Assembly (NCBI GenBank): GCA_016207645.1
Contig: JACQPH010000074.1
Span: 1-54,478, forward strand
Direction of reading: 5' to 3'
Source: Elusimicrobiota bacterium
Lineage (GTDB): Bacteria; Elusimicrobiota; Elusimicrobia; Elusimicrobiales; UBA9959
DNA length: 54,478 nucleotides
Shown here: positions 43,483 to 50,653 of the stretch, piece by piece
How the letters are laid out: each line of letters opens with the position of its first letter
Numbering within the stretch: the first letter of the stretch is position 1
Notes under the pieces: model-generated
What the model saw: the letters and a program-made list of their open reading frames with translations, nothing else
Told to the model about the DNA's origin: nothing
The model's database searches: none
Translations under genes and position numbers: made by a program

Positions 43483-44433
43483 ATGCTGAAAATCTGTTTT
43501 CTCACCGTCTTTTCGCTCGCCGCCGCCGCCGCCGACTGCGCGGCCGCGGGCAACGAGGGGATCTCGGGCGGCCAGTTCCTGCGGATAGGCGTCGGCGCCA
43601 AAGCCGCGGCCCTCGGCGAGGCCGCCTCCACCATCTCCGGCGTGCAGTCGATCTTCTATAACCCGGCCGGCCTGGCGGCTGTTTCGGAGATGGAAGCGTA
43701 TTTCTCGCAGGTCAGGTGGATACTGGACGCGAATTACTCCAACCTGGCTTTCGCGAAAAGGGCGGGCGGCGGCGTTTTCGCTCTCTCCGCCGGCTACCTC
43801 TCCATTCCGGACACCGACAAGTACGACAAGTTCGGCACCAAGCTTCCGGAAACCTATTCGGCCTCGGACATGGCCGTCACGCTCTCCTACAGCGCCCGGC
43901 TGGCGCCCAGGGCCAATTTCGGGCTGAGCGGGAAATACATCTCGAGCAAGCTGGAAGACGAAGCGGCCACCGCCATGACCGCGGACGCCGGCTTCAAGTA
44001 CGCGGCCGTTCCCGGGAAGCTCGTTTTCGGACTGGCCCTCCAGAACCTGGGCGGAAAGCTGACCTATATCAGCGAAGGCGACTCCCTGCCGCTGAACCTT
44101 AAATTCGGCGGGCAGTACGCTTTGAGCCTGGACAAGAACACCGCCACGAAGAAGGACCTTACCATCTTCACGGACGTGAACAGCATGAAGGACTCGGGCG
44201 CCTACGCCAACTTAGGCGCGGACCTGACCAGCGCCTACGACAAGGACACCACCTTTTCCGTGCGGGCCGGTTACAGGACCAATGCCGGCGGCTCCGCCGG
44301 TCTTTCGGCGGGCCTGGGCGTGAACCTGAAAGCCTATATAGTGGAGTACGCCTACGCCCCCATGGGCGACCTCGGCAACGCCCACAGGTTTTCCCTCACT
44401 TTCAAGTTCGGCGCCAGAAAGACCGCGGAGTAG
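43483..44433 (+). CDS. PorV/PorQ-like outer-membrane protein
   Basis: The 316-residue product has a signal peptide and the family start GGQFLRIGVGAKAAALGEA, then SIFYNPAGLA, the marks of PorV/PorQ beta-barrels. In type IX secretion PorV carries cargo with C-terminal sorting domains to the surface. The start at 43483 has a strong GGAGGAG site; an upstream ATG at 43450 overlaps the previous stop and is the alternative. Its place right after a giant protein with a PNP-type tail supports a cargo-carrier pair. Confidence 0.85.
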   Translation: MLKICFLTVFSLAAAAADCAAAGNEGISGGQFLRIGVGAKAAALGEAASTISGVQSIFYNPAGLAAVSEMEAYFSQVRWILDANYSNLAFAKRAGGGVFALSAGYLSIPDTDKYDKFGTKLPETYSASDMAVTLSYSARLAPRANFGLSGKYISSKLEDEAATAMTADAGFKYAAVPGKLVFGLALQNLGGKLTYISEGDSLPLNLKFGGQYALSLDKNTATKKDLTIFTDVNSMKDSGAYANLGADLTSAYDKDTTFSVRAGYRTNAGGSAGLSAGLGVNLKAYIVEYAYAPMGDLGNAHRFSLTFKFGARKTAE

Positions 44434-44484
44434 CGCCGGGCGCGAAGCGCGTTGTTTCGGGTTTCCGCGGGGGGACGGACAAAA

Positions 44485-45252
44485 ATGCCTAAAATTCTCG
44501 CGGTGGAGGACAATCCCGCCATTCTGGACTTTTACAGAGAATTATTCGCGGAAGCCGGCTTCGAGGTCCGGACGGCGGACGACGCCTTGTCGGCTATAAA
44601 CATGCAGCAGCAGTTCAAGGCCGACCTGATCGTGCTCGACCTGAATATCCCCGCCGGCGGCGGGATGCTGGTCTTCGAGACCCTGAGGACCCGCCTCTTC
44701 GACCCCGTCCCCATCATCTTTTCCACCGGCACCCCGGAGCAACTCCCCAACCTGAAGAACCTTCACAACGTAAGCGAGATAGGCAAGCCCGCGGACCCGG
44801 AGAAGCTGCTGGCCGAGGTAAAAAGGCTCATAGCCGAAGCCCCGGCCCCGGTGATGAACCCGAACCCGCCCCCCCCGCCTAAACCGGCCGCCGGCCGCAA
44901 AATACTCGTGGTCGATGACGACCTGAACATCCTGGAACTGTATAAGGAGATCCTCACCAAGGCCGGCTTCGAGATCCAGACCGCGGAGGACGCGATAGGC
45001 GCGGTCACGAAATTCCAGGACTTCAAACCCGCTCTGCTGATCCTGGACGTGGACATGCCGGCCGGCGGCGGCAAAAAGGTCTTCGAACGCCTGCGCATGC
45101 AGCTCCTCTCCCCGGTACCGATCCTCTTCTCCACCGCCACTCCCGAAACCGTGGCCGGCCTGGAAAAGAACCTGAACGTCCTGGTCCTGAAAAAACCCCT
45201 CACCCCCGGCATCCTGGTCGGCGCCGTCAAAGACCTGCTGAAAATATCCTGA
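44485..45252 (+). CDS. Double receiver-domain response regulator
   Basis: The 255-residue product is two receiver domains joined by a Pro-rich linker (about 125-142). Domain 1 has VEDN, acceptor Asp in IVLDLN, Thr in FSTGTPE and Lys in IGKPAD. Domain 2 has VVDDD, Asp in LILDVD, Thr in FSTATPE and Lys in VLKKPL. Both appear able to accept phosphate, and both have the odd PAGGG after the acceptor. There is no output domain, so it acts by protein contact or in a phosphorelay. The kinase partner is not adjacent. Confidence 0.85.
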   Translation: MPKILAVEDNPAILDFYRELFAEAGFEVRTADDALSAINMQQQFKADLIVLDLNIPAGGGMLVFETLRTRLFDPVPIIFSTGTPEQLPNLKNLHNVSEIGKPADPEKLLAEVKRLIAEAPAPVMNPNPPPPPKPAAGRKILVVDDDLNILELYKEILTKAGFEIQTAEDAIGAVTKFQDFKPALLILDVDMPAGGGKKVFERLRMQLLSPVPILFSTATPETVAGLEKNLNVLVLKKPLTPGILVGAVKDLLKIS

Positions 45253-45457
45253 GCGGGCGACTATTGAGCCCTGCGTTGGGTGGCATTAACCGTTGGATCA
45301 ACAGGTTACGAAAAAAGGGGACAGGCTACTTTTTCGGAAGATCAGGCTAGGGTAGAACATGTCAACTAGAAAACAGCGACCATTTTGGAATATTTGGTCG
45401 CAAACAATAAACACCGGCTCGTAAGTGAGAAGAACTTCCCAGGAGCTTGGATTGGGT

Positions 45458-45742
45458 TTACTGGAAAATATTTTGCCGGATTAAGATAGCGTTGTAGTCG
45501 TCAGCCGATATGTGGCATTTGGCAAAATCAAGGACCTGTTTGCTTGAGCTAAATCGCATTTGTCGTTTATGTTTACCAAGCAACCCATCCCGAATATCAT
45601 ACCTGGAGCCGTGCGATAGCTTTGTTTCCACCCCAGTGTAACGCCCATTATATTGATGCCGGTACATGTGATGGTCTGTTTCGTCCGTCACGAACCCTTT
45701 TCTAAGCAGGCTCCGTTTAAGCTCTTCGGAATCGACAACCAT
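45458..45742 (-). CDS. HicA-like small protein
   Basis: The 94-residue product resembles HicA toxins: an opening ELKRSLLRKGFV, a central His-containing strand, SHGSRYDIRDGLLGKHKRQM and a C-terminal helix. HicA proteins bind RNA through a double-stranded-RNA-binding fold; here the region after GF is longer than usual. It lies four bases after the HicB-like gene, in the order antitoxin-toxin. The genes from here to about 46.9 kb are clearly AT-richer than their neighbours. The 200 bases between this gene and the receiver gene hold nothing I recognise. Confidence 0.5.
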   Translation of the reverse strand: MVVDSEELKRSLLRKGFVTDETDHHMYRHQYNGRYTGVETKLSHGSRYDIRDGLLGKHKRQMRFSSSKQVLDFAKCHISADDYNAILIRQNIFQ

Positions 45743-45745
45743 ACA

Positions 45746-46168
45746 TCAATCGAAGAGATTGATATACACCTGTTTAAGTTTTGCACCTAAGCCGATAAGC
45801 TTGCTTTCCGGTGTTTTGGAATAAAAACGAAAATCATTCGCAACCGTCTCTTTTGCGTCAGCAATTGCCTCGTCCGGAGTATCGCCAGAAGCCACAACAT
45901 TCAATGTTTTGTTTTCGGCGATATAAACACCCTCTTCCTGAGTGACCTCTAAAAGTATCGGGCGACGGAGCTGCCTTTTTTCGCTGTCGATTTCGATTTC
46001 TGTTATCGGCATATATTCAGAAGTCTCCATAGCATGTACAAGCTGACCATGCTCTTGATTATGCAAAAGCGTTTCTTTTATCGAGTTAACGATTCTTTCA
46101 TACGTAATGCCCTCGAAGGAAAGCAATGTTCCTACCTGAAATGACGGTTTTGATTCGCAAACATTCAT
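45746..46168 (-). CDS. HicB-like small protein
   Basis: The 140-residue product has a segment VYIAENKTLNVVASGDTPDEAIADAK... near 88-112 that is close to the HicB partial RNase H-like fold, where the toxin-binding strand is followed by a helix beginning with T/S-PDEAI. The C-terminal DNA-binding part of HicB is not obvious. It overlaps the TIGR04255 gene by four bases (ATGA), so the three small genes form one operon. Confidence 0.5.
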   Translation of the reverse strand: MNVCESKPSFQVGTLLSFEGITYERIVNSIKETLLHNQEHGQLVHAMETSEYMPITEIEIDSEKRQLRRPILLEVTQEEGVYIAENKTLNVVASGDTPDEAIADAKETVANDFRFYSKTPESKLIGLGAKLKQVYINLFD

Positions 46169-46881
46169 TTTAGCACCTCGCCACGCATAACTTTTTTATA
46201 ACTATCCGTTACCATGGCCTCGAAAAACAGCTTAATATTTTTATGACCATCCTCTATGTACTTAGGCACGTCCACAGCAATTAAATTCTCTGTTATGTAG
46301 TAGTCAAAATCCAGACTAATAACATCCTGGTTGTTTTCTTTACCGGCCTGGATTCTCGTAATCATCGCGCCTGATCCCAGCTTGGTTTCAGCCGCAAAGG
46401 CAAAATCAGAAAAGTCAGACCCTGCGGGTGAAGGAAGAACAAAGTCCACCTTCAGAAGATTTTTTAGCGGCAGCTTCGTTCCTTCGCGGGCAAGAGGGAA
46501 TCTATTAACATAACGCATGCCAAATCTTTTCAGGGTCGTAATCTTAAAAGTATCCGTGAAAAAATTCGCCACAGGAAGCACATGCTCCCTGAATTCCACG
46601 AAATGTTTATATTCCAGCGTAGTATACGCCAACATATTTATAGAAGAGATAACAGAACGTTTACCATCCAAAGATTGAAACCTATATGGCGGCAATGGCA
46701 CCGCGGGGACAGGGGTAGATACATCGGGAAAATCAGACTTAATATGCTCAAAAAACGTGTCACGATGACACTCAATAGCTGGATTACCGGGAAATCTTAT
46801 CTCGACAACGGCTTCCCGAAGCGGAGCTAAGCTATACTGGAATGGGACATTCACCAGCTCTGAGGTTTTTTTATCACTCAT
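46165..46881 (-). CDS. TIGR04255-family protein
   Basis: The 238-residue product starts with the family pattern YSLAPLREAVVEIRFPG, continues with the RFQSLDGKRSVISSI strand and ends with the helix KLFFEAMVT. Members are scattered through accessory regions with HicA/HicB-like partners, as here, and their activity is not established. It is the first gene of the three-gene operon. Confidence 0.75.
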   Translation of the reverse strand: MSDKKTSELVNVPFQYSLAPLREAVVEIRFPGNPAIECHRDTFFEHIKSDFPDVSTPVPAVPLPPYRFQSLDGKRSVISSINMLAYTTLEYKHFVEFREHVLPVANFFTDTFKITTLKRFGMRYVNRFPLAREGTKLPLKNLLKVDFVLPSPAGSDFSDFAFAAETKLGSGAMITRIQAGKENNQDVISLDFDYYITENLIAVDVPKYIEDGHKNIKLFFEAMVTDSYKKVMRGEVLK

Positions 46882-46964
46882 AACACAAGGCCCGGTATAA
46901 TTGTATTACTGTAACGATAGTATAGCAGTCCCTTTATTGTGTCCGCAAGGGGAGCAGACTTCCC

Positions 46965-47681
46965 TTAATAACTCCACCGCTCGTGCCTGGCGGGGAGGCG
47001 GTTTAAGAGTTCGCGGGTATCGCGCCAGTGCGGCATGGTACGGTCCATCAGGGCGAGGAATCTGGGGCCATGCGTGGGCTCCAGGAGGTGGACCAGCTCG
47101 TGAACTACCAGATACTCAAGGCACTCTTTAGGCTTTGTGGCCAAGGCGGTGTTTAAGCGGAGGGTGCGGGCGGAAGGGTCGCAGCTGCCCCAGCGGGTTT
47201 TCATCTGCTGCACATAGAACCCTGAAACCGTTACCTTAAGGCGGGGCTCCCAGGTTTTGATTAGTGCCGGAACTGCGTCACGAAGCAGTTGGCGATACCA
47301 GCTTGAGACAACTTCTTCCCGCATTGGAACACCAGTGCCTGGGCGAACATGCAGGAGCAACCTGGAATGACGGATTTCTACGCTGGGCGCAGTGTCTTCC
47401 TCTACCACTTTTAGGAGATAGCGCTTTCCCCAGACATAATGGCTCTCGCGGTCCAGGTATTCGCGCTGGCCTTCGCGCTCTTGTTCGCGCAGCGTCTTCT
47501 GCTGTTGCCTTATCCAGCCAAGCTTGGAAATAGCGAACAACCGTATCGTATGGAGGCTCATCCACGCAGGAGCCGAAATGCGCACTGTGCCGGTGGGCGG
47601 ATAGACGCTAAGATGGACGTTTTTAATGTCCTTCCGTACCACATCTAAGGTGGTTTCCCCAAGTTCTATGGTCGTTGGCAT
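46965..47681 (-). CDS. YgjP-like (M48-related) metallopeptidase
   Basis: The 238-residue product has the zinc motif HELVH at 194-198 with a third ligand region THGPRF (His204) and the upstream MKTRWGSCDPSARTLRLN typical of YgjP/DUF45 proteins. This family is often encoded next to the HsdR subunit of type I restriction systems. That is the case here: its start overlaps the end of an HsdR remnant by one base (TAATG). No restriction activity can be expected from what remains. Confidence 0.85.
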   Translation of the reverse strand: MPTTIELGETTLDVVRKDIKNVHLSVYPPTGTVRISAPAWMSLHTIRLFAISKLGWIRQQQKTLREQEREGQREYLDRESHYVWGKRYLLKVVEEDTAPSVEIRHSRLLLHVRPGTGVPMREEVVSSWYRQLLRDAVPALIKTWEPRLKVTVSGFYVQQMKTRWGSCDPSARTLRLNTALATKPKECLEYLVVHELVHLLEPTHGPRFLALMDRTMPHWRDTRELLNRLPARHERWSY

Positions 47682-48136
47682 TAATATTCCGGCTGTTGCT
47701 TGATAATATGAAAAATTCGCTCGACTTCCTGTTCACTATTGTTTAGAAGCGGCAGTAAGGCGCGCTTAATAAGCTTTTCGCGGGGGCCATCGTTATCGCG
47801 CCAAGCATCTTGCCGTTCCCGCCTCACAACCTCGTCAATGGCCAAAGCGAGGGACAGTTTGGGATCTGGCCCTCCGTAGGTAGCAGAACTATCACTGGCT
47901 GGGCTGACCGCGCCGGAATTAGCAGGCAGCAGCAAATTATTATAAAGGGCGCGCAGGCCTGCGCTGTTCTTAAGCGGCTCAGGCGTATCTTCGGCCTGAC
48001 CACGCTGAACATGCTTTGCGACCTCGGCTATGCGCTTCAGATACTCCTCGTATTCAATGCGCCTGGCTTTCAAGTCGGCAATTATCTCTTCCAGCAGTTT
48101 CGACATGCGGTCATAATAGGCGGGGTCATTCAGGTA
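47681..48136 (-). pseudogene. hsdR: 3' fragment of a type I restriction gene (HsdR)
   Basis: From 48136 downward the frame reads YLNDPAYYDRMSKLLEEI, followed by KARRIEYEEYLKRIAEVAK and ending with VERIFHIIKQQPEY, the C-terminal end of HsdR. A stop codon at 48139-48137 stands directly before the first homologous residue, and no helicase or nuclease part is left. An internal ATG at 48106 could still give a 141-residue protein. The fragment keeps its usual neighbour, the YgjP-like protease, so most of a type I system was deleted. Confidence 0.8.
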
Positions 48137-48245
48137 TTAAATCGAGTTATTTTCATTTATTCACAGCAAATCTAGCAGTAATCTAAACTGCATTTACAAG
48201 TAGTATACCCTTAAGGGTATAGTCTATCAAGGATAAACACGGCAA

Positions 48246-48896
48246 TCAAGGGACCTGCGGTATTGAAGGATCGGATTGCAACTGCCTATACTTTCCAAGC
48301 AGCCAGTCCCCCGCCGGAAATATGGGTATTCCTTCCAGGCCCCTGCCCCCTTTATCCGCCCGGCAAACCCTGACAAGCCGGTCCAGCCTGCCGCTTACAG
48401 CCCTAGCCAGGCGTCTTACGGCTGAATCCCCGGACTTGCAATCATAAAGCTGCTCTGGCCGCATATGACACAGCACGAGGTGAATGACGGCCTCTATATC
48501 CTCCCGGTCGGCGCCGATACGGCTTAAAAAGGAGCGCGACGGCGCTTCGCCTGCCGCTTCATGGCCCCGCGAAACAATGCGGCCTTCTCGGGTCCGCGTG
48601 GTGGCTGGCTTGCCGAGATCATGGCAGAGCACCGCCAGCCCCACCACATAATCTTCATACTCGTCACCCAGACGCTCGGCGGCGAAGGCATCCAGGCAAA
48701 GCAGGGTATGCGCCCAGGCGTCACCCTCCGGGTGCCAGACGGGATCTTGCAGGCAGCCCGCCAAGGCCAATAATTCCGGATAGGAAGAAAGCTTGCCCGC
48801 AGTTTTAAGCTTCGCTATCTCGATGGATGGTTTCTCGGCGCTGACAAGCAGCTTGCGCCAGTCTTCAGCCTTCCCGCGCCAGGAGTTTTTCTTCAT
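48246..48896 (-). CDS. HD-domain phosphohydrolase
   Basis: The 216-residue product has HPEGDAWAHTLLCLDA near 55-70, CHDLGKP near 90-96 and RGHEAAG, the metal ligands of an HD domain of the type fused to tRNA nucleotidyltransferases. The nucleotidyltransferase part is absent, so this is a stand-alone phosphodiesterase or phosphatase with unknown substrate. An in-frame ATG at 48968 exists, but the upstream codons run through a terminator hairpin, so ATG 48896 is chosen. Confidence 0.75.
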   Translation of the reverse strand: MKKNSWRGKAEDWRKLLVSAEKPSIEIAKLKTAGKLSSYPELLALAGCLQDPVWHPEGDAWAHTLLCLDAFAAERLGDEYEDYVVGLAVLCHDLGKPATTRTREGRIVSRGHEAAGEAPSRSFLSRIGADREDIEAVIHLVLCHMRPEQLYDCKSGDSAVRRLARAVSGRLDRLVRVCRADKGGRGLEGIPIFPAGDWLLGKYRQLQSDPSIPQVP

Positions 48897-48898
48897 AT

Positions 48899-48931
48899 AA
48901 AAAAACGCCCTCCGTTTCAGGGATGGAGGGC
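48899..48931 (-). terminator. Terminator hairpin directly before the HD gene
   Basis: On the minus strand GCCCTCC pairs with GGAGGGC and is followed by seven T residues ending three bases before the ATG at 48896. It reads as an intrinsic terminator in the leader of the HD gene, which would act as an attenuator, or as a terminator protecting it from outside transcription. Confidence 0.65.
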
Positions 48932-49084
48932 TACCTATAGCTATTATAGCAGACGTGTCCGACGGCACTCAACAGCAGTACCTAATGCGTAGTAGTGAGC
49001 GGTTGCGAACTTCACATATAAGGAAAGTTCCTGTCCCCCGCTCAAAAATTCCGGTGTTCGATGCACCTACGTGTGCTGGAAATA

Positions 49085-49118
49085 TTTTCATATGAAAATA
49101 TTTCTTTTCAAACGAGAA
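49085..49118 (+). promoter_or_regulatory. Twin activator-binding sites before cassette 2
   Basis: TTTTCATATGAAAA (49085-49098) is a perfect dyad, and TTTTCAAACGAGAA (49105-49118) is an imperfect one with its centre 20 bp further, exactly the spacing at 12765-12798 and 54386-54419. The centres lie about 110 and 130 bases before the expected transcription start. Confidence 0.7.
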
Positions 49119-49195
49119 TATTTTAGCCCCTTTTTCACCACCCTTAAAACCCTGTTCCCCAATGAAAGTCCATAAAACCCAGCCTCATTTATTCA

Positions 49196-49211
49196 TGGCA
49201 TAAAAAATGCT
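49196..49211 (+). promoter_or_regulatory. Sigma-54 promoter of cassette 2
   Basis: TGGCATAAAAAATGCT is identical to 12883-12898, with GG at 49197-49198 and GC at 49209-49210 separated by ten bases. Transcription should begin near 49222, about 20 bases before the conserved leader RNA. Confidence 0.78.
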
Positions 49212-49240
49212 CCGTAGCGCATGTAGCAAGAAATAAGTCA

Positions 49241-49410
49241 GGGCCCATTGCCGGCTAGGCCCAAAGGCCCTTCCTGAAAGCGAAGTTCTCTGTAAAACTA
49301 GAGTTGTAGTATCCTTGTAATTTGGCGGATTGGCGCCAGAGCATCCACGAACCGACCGTAATCGGTTGTACCCAGGGAGAGCAAAATCAAACTTGCTTTC
49401 CCTTTTTTGT
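49241..49410 (+). ncRNA. Conserved structured leader RNA, cassette 2
   Basis: This is the partner of 7524-7692. Stems are GGCC-CAAA-GGCC (49258-49269), TGGCG-GATTGG-CGCCA (49323-49338), AACCGA-CCGTAA-TCGGTT (49350-49367) and the terminator stem. Stem bases differ from copy 1 in pairs while GTAGTATCCTTGTAAT (49307-49322) and GCATCCACGA (49341-49350) are unchanged. The segment between the first stem and GTAGTATCC is the least alike. Transcription from the sigma-54 promoter must pass through this RNA. Confidence 0.65.
49375..49408 (+). terminator. Intrinsic terminator/attenuator ending leader RNA 2
   Basis: GGGAGAGCAA (49375-49384) pairs with TTGCTTTCCC (49393-49402), followed by six T residues. 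It stands 62 bases before the peptide ATG. Confidence 0.8.
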
Positions 49411-49470
49411 TCGGAAGTTTGCGGGAAAGCGGCAAAAATGGCAGAATATAGACGTTAAGGGGAAAACAAA

Positions 49471-49683
49471 ATGACTAATAAAGACAAAATGATAGCGGCC
49501 TTCCTGGTTTCAGTCGGGGTATTCTCAGGTGTCCAGGCCAGCCAGTACGTAAGCACACTTAATACTAAAGAAAAGAAGGTTTTATTGCCTGTGGCCAAAG
49601 CGAAAGACGGCAAAATACTGCTTTGTAGTGGTGTTGAGTCGTTTATAAAAACCGACGGCGACGGCACGGTTAAATCTGTTTAA
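49471..49683 (+). CDS. Short secreted peptide precursor, cassette 2
   Basis: The 70-residue product has the same plan as the cassette 1 peptide: MTNKDK, a hydrophobic core at 7-20, a likely cleavage after Ala23 (VQA-S), a variable charged middle and ILLC at 49-52 with the only Cys at position 52. Val55 and Phe58 are also kept; beyond residue 58 the two tails differ in length and sequence (this one is Asp/Gly/Lys-rich). The ribosome site (AAGGGG) and the 30 bases before ATG are nearly the same in both cassettes. It is the likely substrate of the radical SAM protein that follows. Confidence 0.75.
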   Translation: MTNKDKMIAAFLVSVGVFSGVQASQYVSTLNTKEKKVLLPVAKAKDGKILLCSGVESFIKTDGDGTVKSV

Positions 49684-49719
49684 CCTCTATCTCCCCCCCT
49701 GTGGACTTCAGATATTGCG

Positions 49720-49766
49720 CCCCCAATTCTGATATTTTATGAGAAATAAAATATCAGAATTGGGGG
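49720..49766 (+). promoter_or_regulatory. Long perfect hairpin over the radical SAM start codon
   Basis: The arms 49720-49740 and 49746-49766 are perfect 21-base inverted repeats with loop GAGAA. The ATG of the radical SAM gene (49739-49741) lies at the tip of the stem, and there is no ribosome site. As RNA this would strongly hide the start or protect the 3' end of the peptide message. It takes the place that a terminator holds in cassette 1. Confidence 0.7.
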
Positions 49767-50653
49767 TCGTAGTTGGTTATGCCTGTAATTTTAAATGTGC
49801 GCATTGCGGTGTTTCCGGAAAAAAACAATTAAGGCTGACTCGGGCTGAAATAAGCCTGGTGGTGGACAGCATTAACAGCTATGCGATAAGGTCTTTGCTT
49901 TTTGTGGGAGGGGAGCCATCCCTATATGTTGAGGATATAAACAGAATTCTTTCCGGTGTTCGTGATCTAAAAAACACAGGCGTCCGAATAACAACAAATG
50001 GACATTTCTCTAAGACCAAAGCTTCGGCTATTCAACTTTTATCCAAATTTTCTCGCTTAACAAAGGTCCAACTGTCCTACGATGTTTTTCATAAAAAGTT
50101 TCTACCTTTAAGCAGGGTGACAAATCTTTACCAGGCCTGTAGCGCGCTGGGGATCCATTTCAGCGTAGTTCTTTCGATCCAATCGCCTTTGGACCTGGCT
50201 TTAATTCAGGATCTCAGGAAAGCGGGGCCTTTTCCTGTCGGTGTCCAGAAAGTCCTCCCCACAGGCTCGGCCAGGGAGAACGGTTTATCCCTGTTATTTC
50301 AAAGTTTTGATGCGGACGTGCTTTCGCGCAGGTGCCCGAATCGTGACGGCTTAATATATCTGTGCGGGGAGGGTTTCAGCGTCTGTTGCTCGTCCCTTGT
50401 TTTTAACTGCCCGGCAAATAATTATATCCATTCAACTGTCGGAAGGCATCTGAGAAGCAGGTTCTATAAACTGATAACAAAACACCCCTTCCAGGAAATA
50501 ATCGGACGTCTTGGACTTCCATTGTCGGTGTGCGATTTTAAACCCTGCCATTCAAATCCTTGCGGCATATGCGAGCACATATTCACAGCAGCGGCGCAAA
50601 AAAGGGGGGCCGGTGAAAGTATTAAAAGCTGCAGAAAAAGAAATTCTCTTTGA
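49739..50653 (+). CDS. Radical SAM enzyme with SPASM/twitch-like C-terminus, cassette 2
   Basis: The 304-residue product has CX3CX2C at Cys16, Cys20 and Cys23 (GYACNFKCAHCG), VGGEPSLYVEDINRIL near 59-74 and TTNGHFSKT. Like its paralogue at 8065 it keeps RCPN, YLCGEGFSVC and a final CGICEHIF, suggesting a second cluster. It lacks the first ten residues of the paralogue and starts within a hairpin. Base composition is clearly AT-richer than the housekeeping genes and than the kinase gene that ends the cassette. Confidence 0.85.
   Translation: MRNKISELGVVVGYACNFKCAHCGVSGKKQLRLTRAEISLVVDSINSYAIRSLLFVGGEPSLYVEDINRILSGVRDLKNTGVRITTNGHFSKTKASAIQLLSKFSRLTKVQLSYDVFHKKFLPLSRVTNLYQACSALGIHFSVVLSIQSPLDLALIQDLRKAGPFPVGVQKVLPTGSARENGLSLLFQSFDADVLSRRCPNRDGLIYLCGEGFSVCCSSLVFNCPANNYIHSTVGRHLRSRFYKLITKHPFQEIIGRLGLPLSVCDFKPCHSNPCGICEHIFTAAAQKRGAGESIKSCRKRNSL

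Noticed and set aside
47278-47565. Frames on both strands inside the YgjP-like gene
   Set aside because: They lack family features, while the protease frame carries HELVH and the usual upstream motif.
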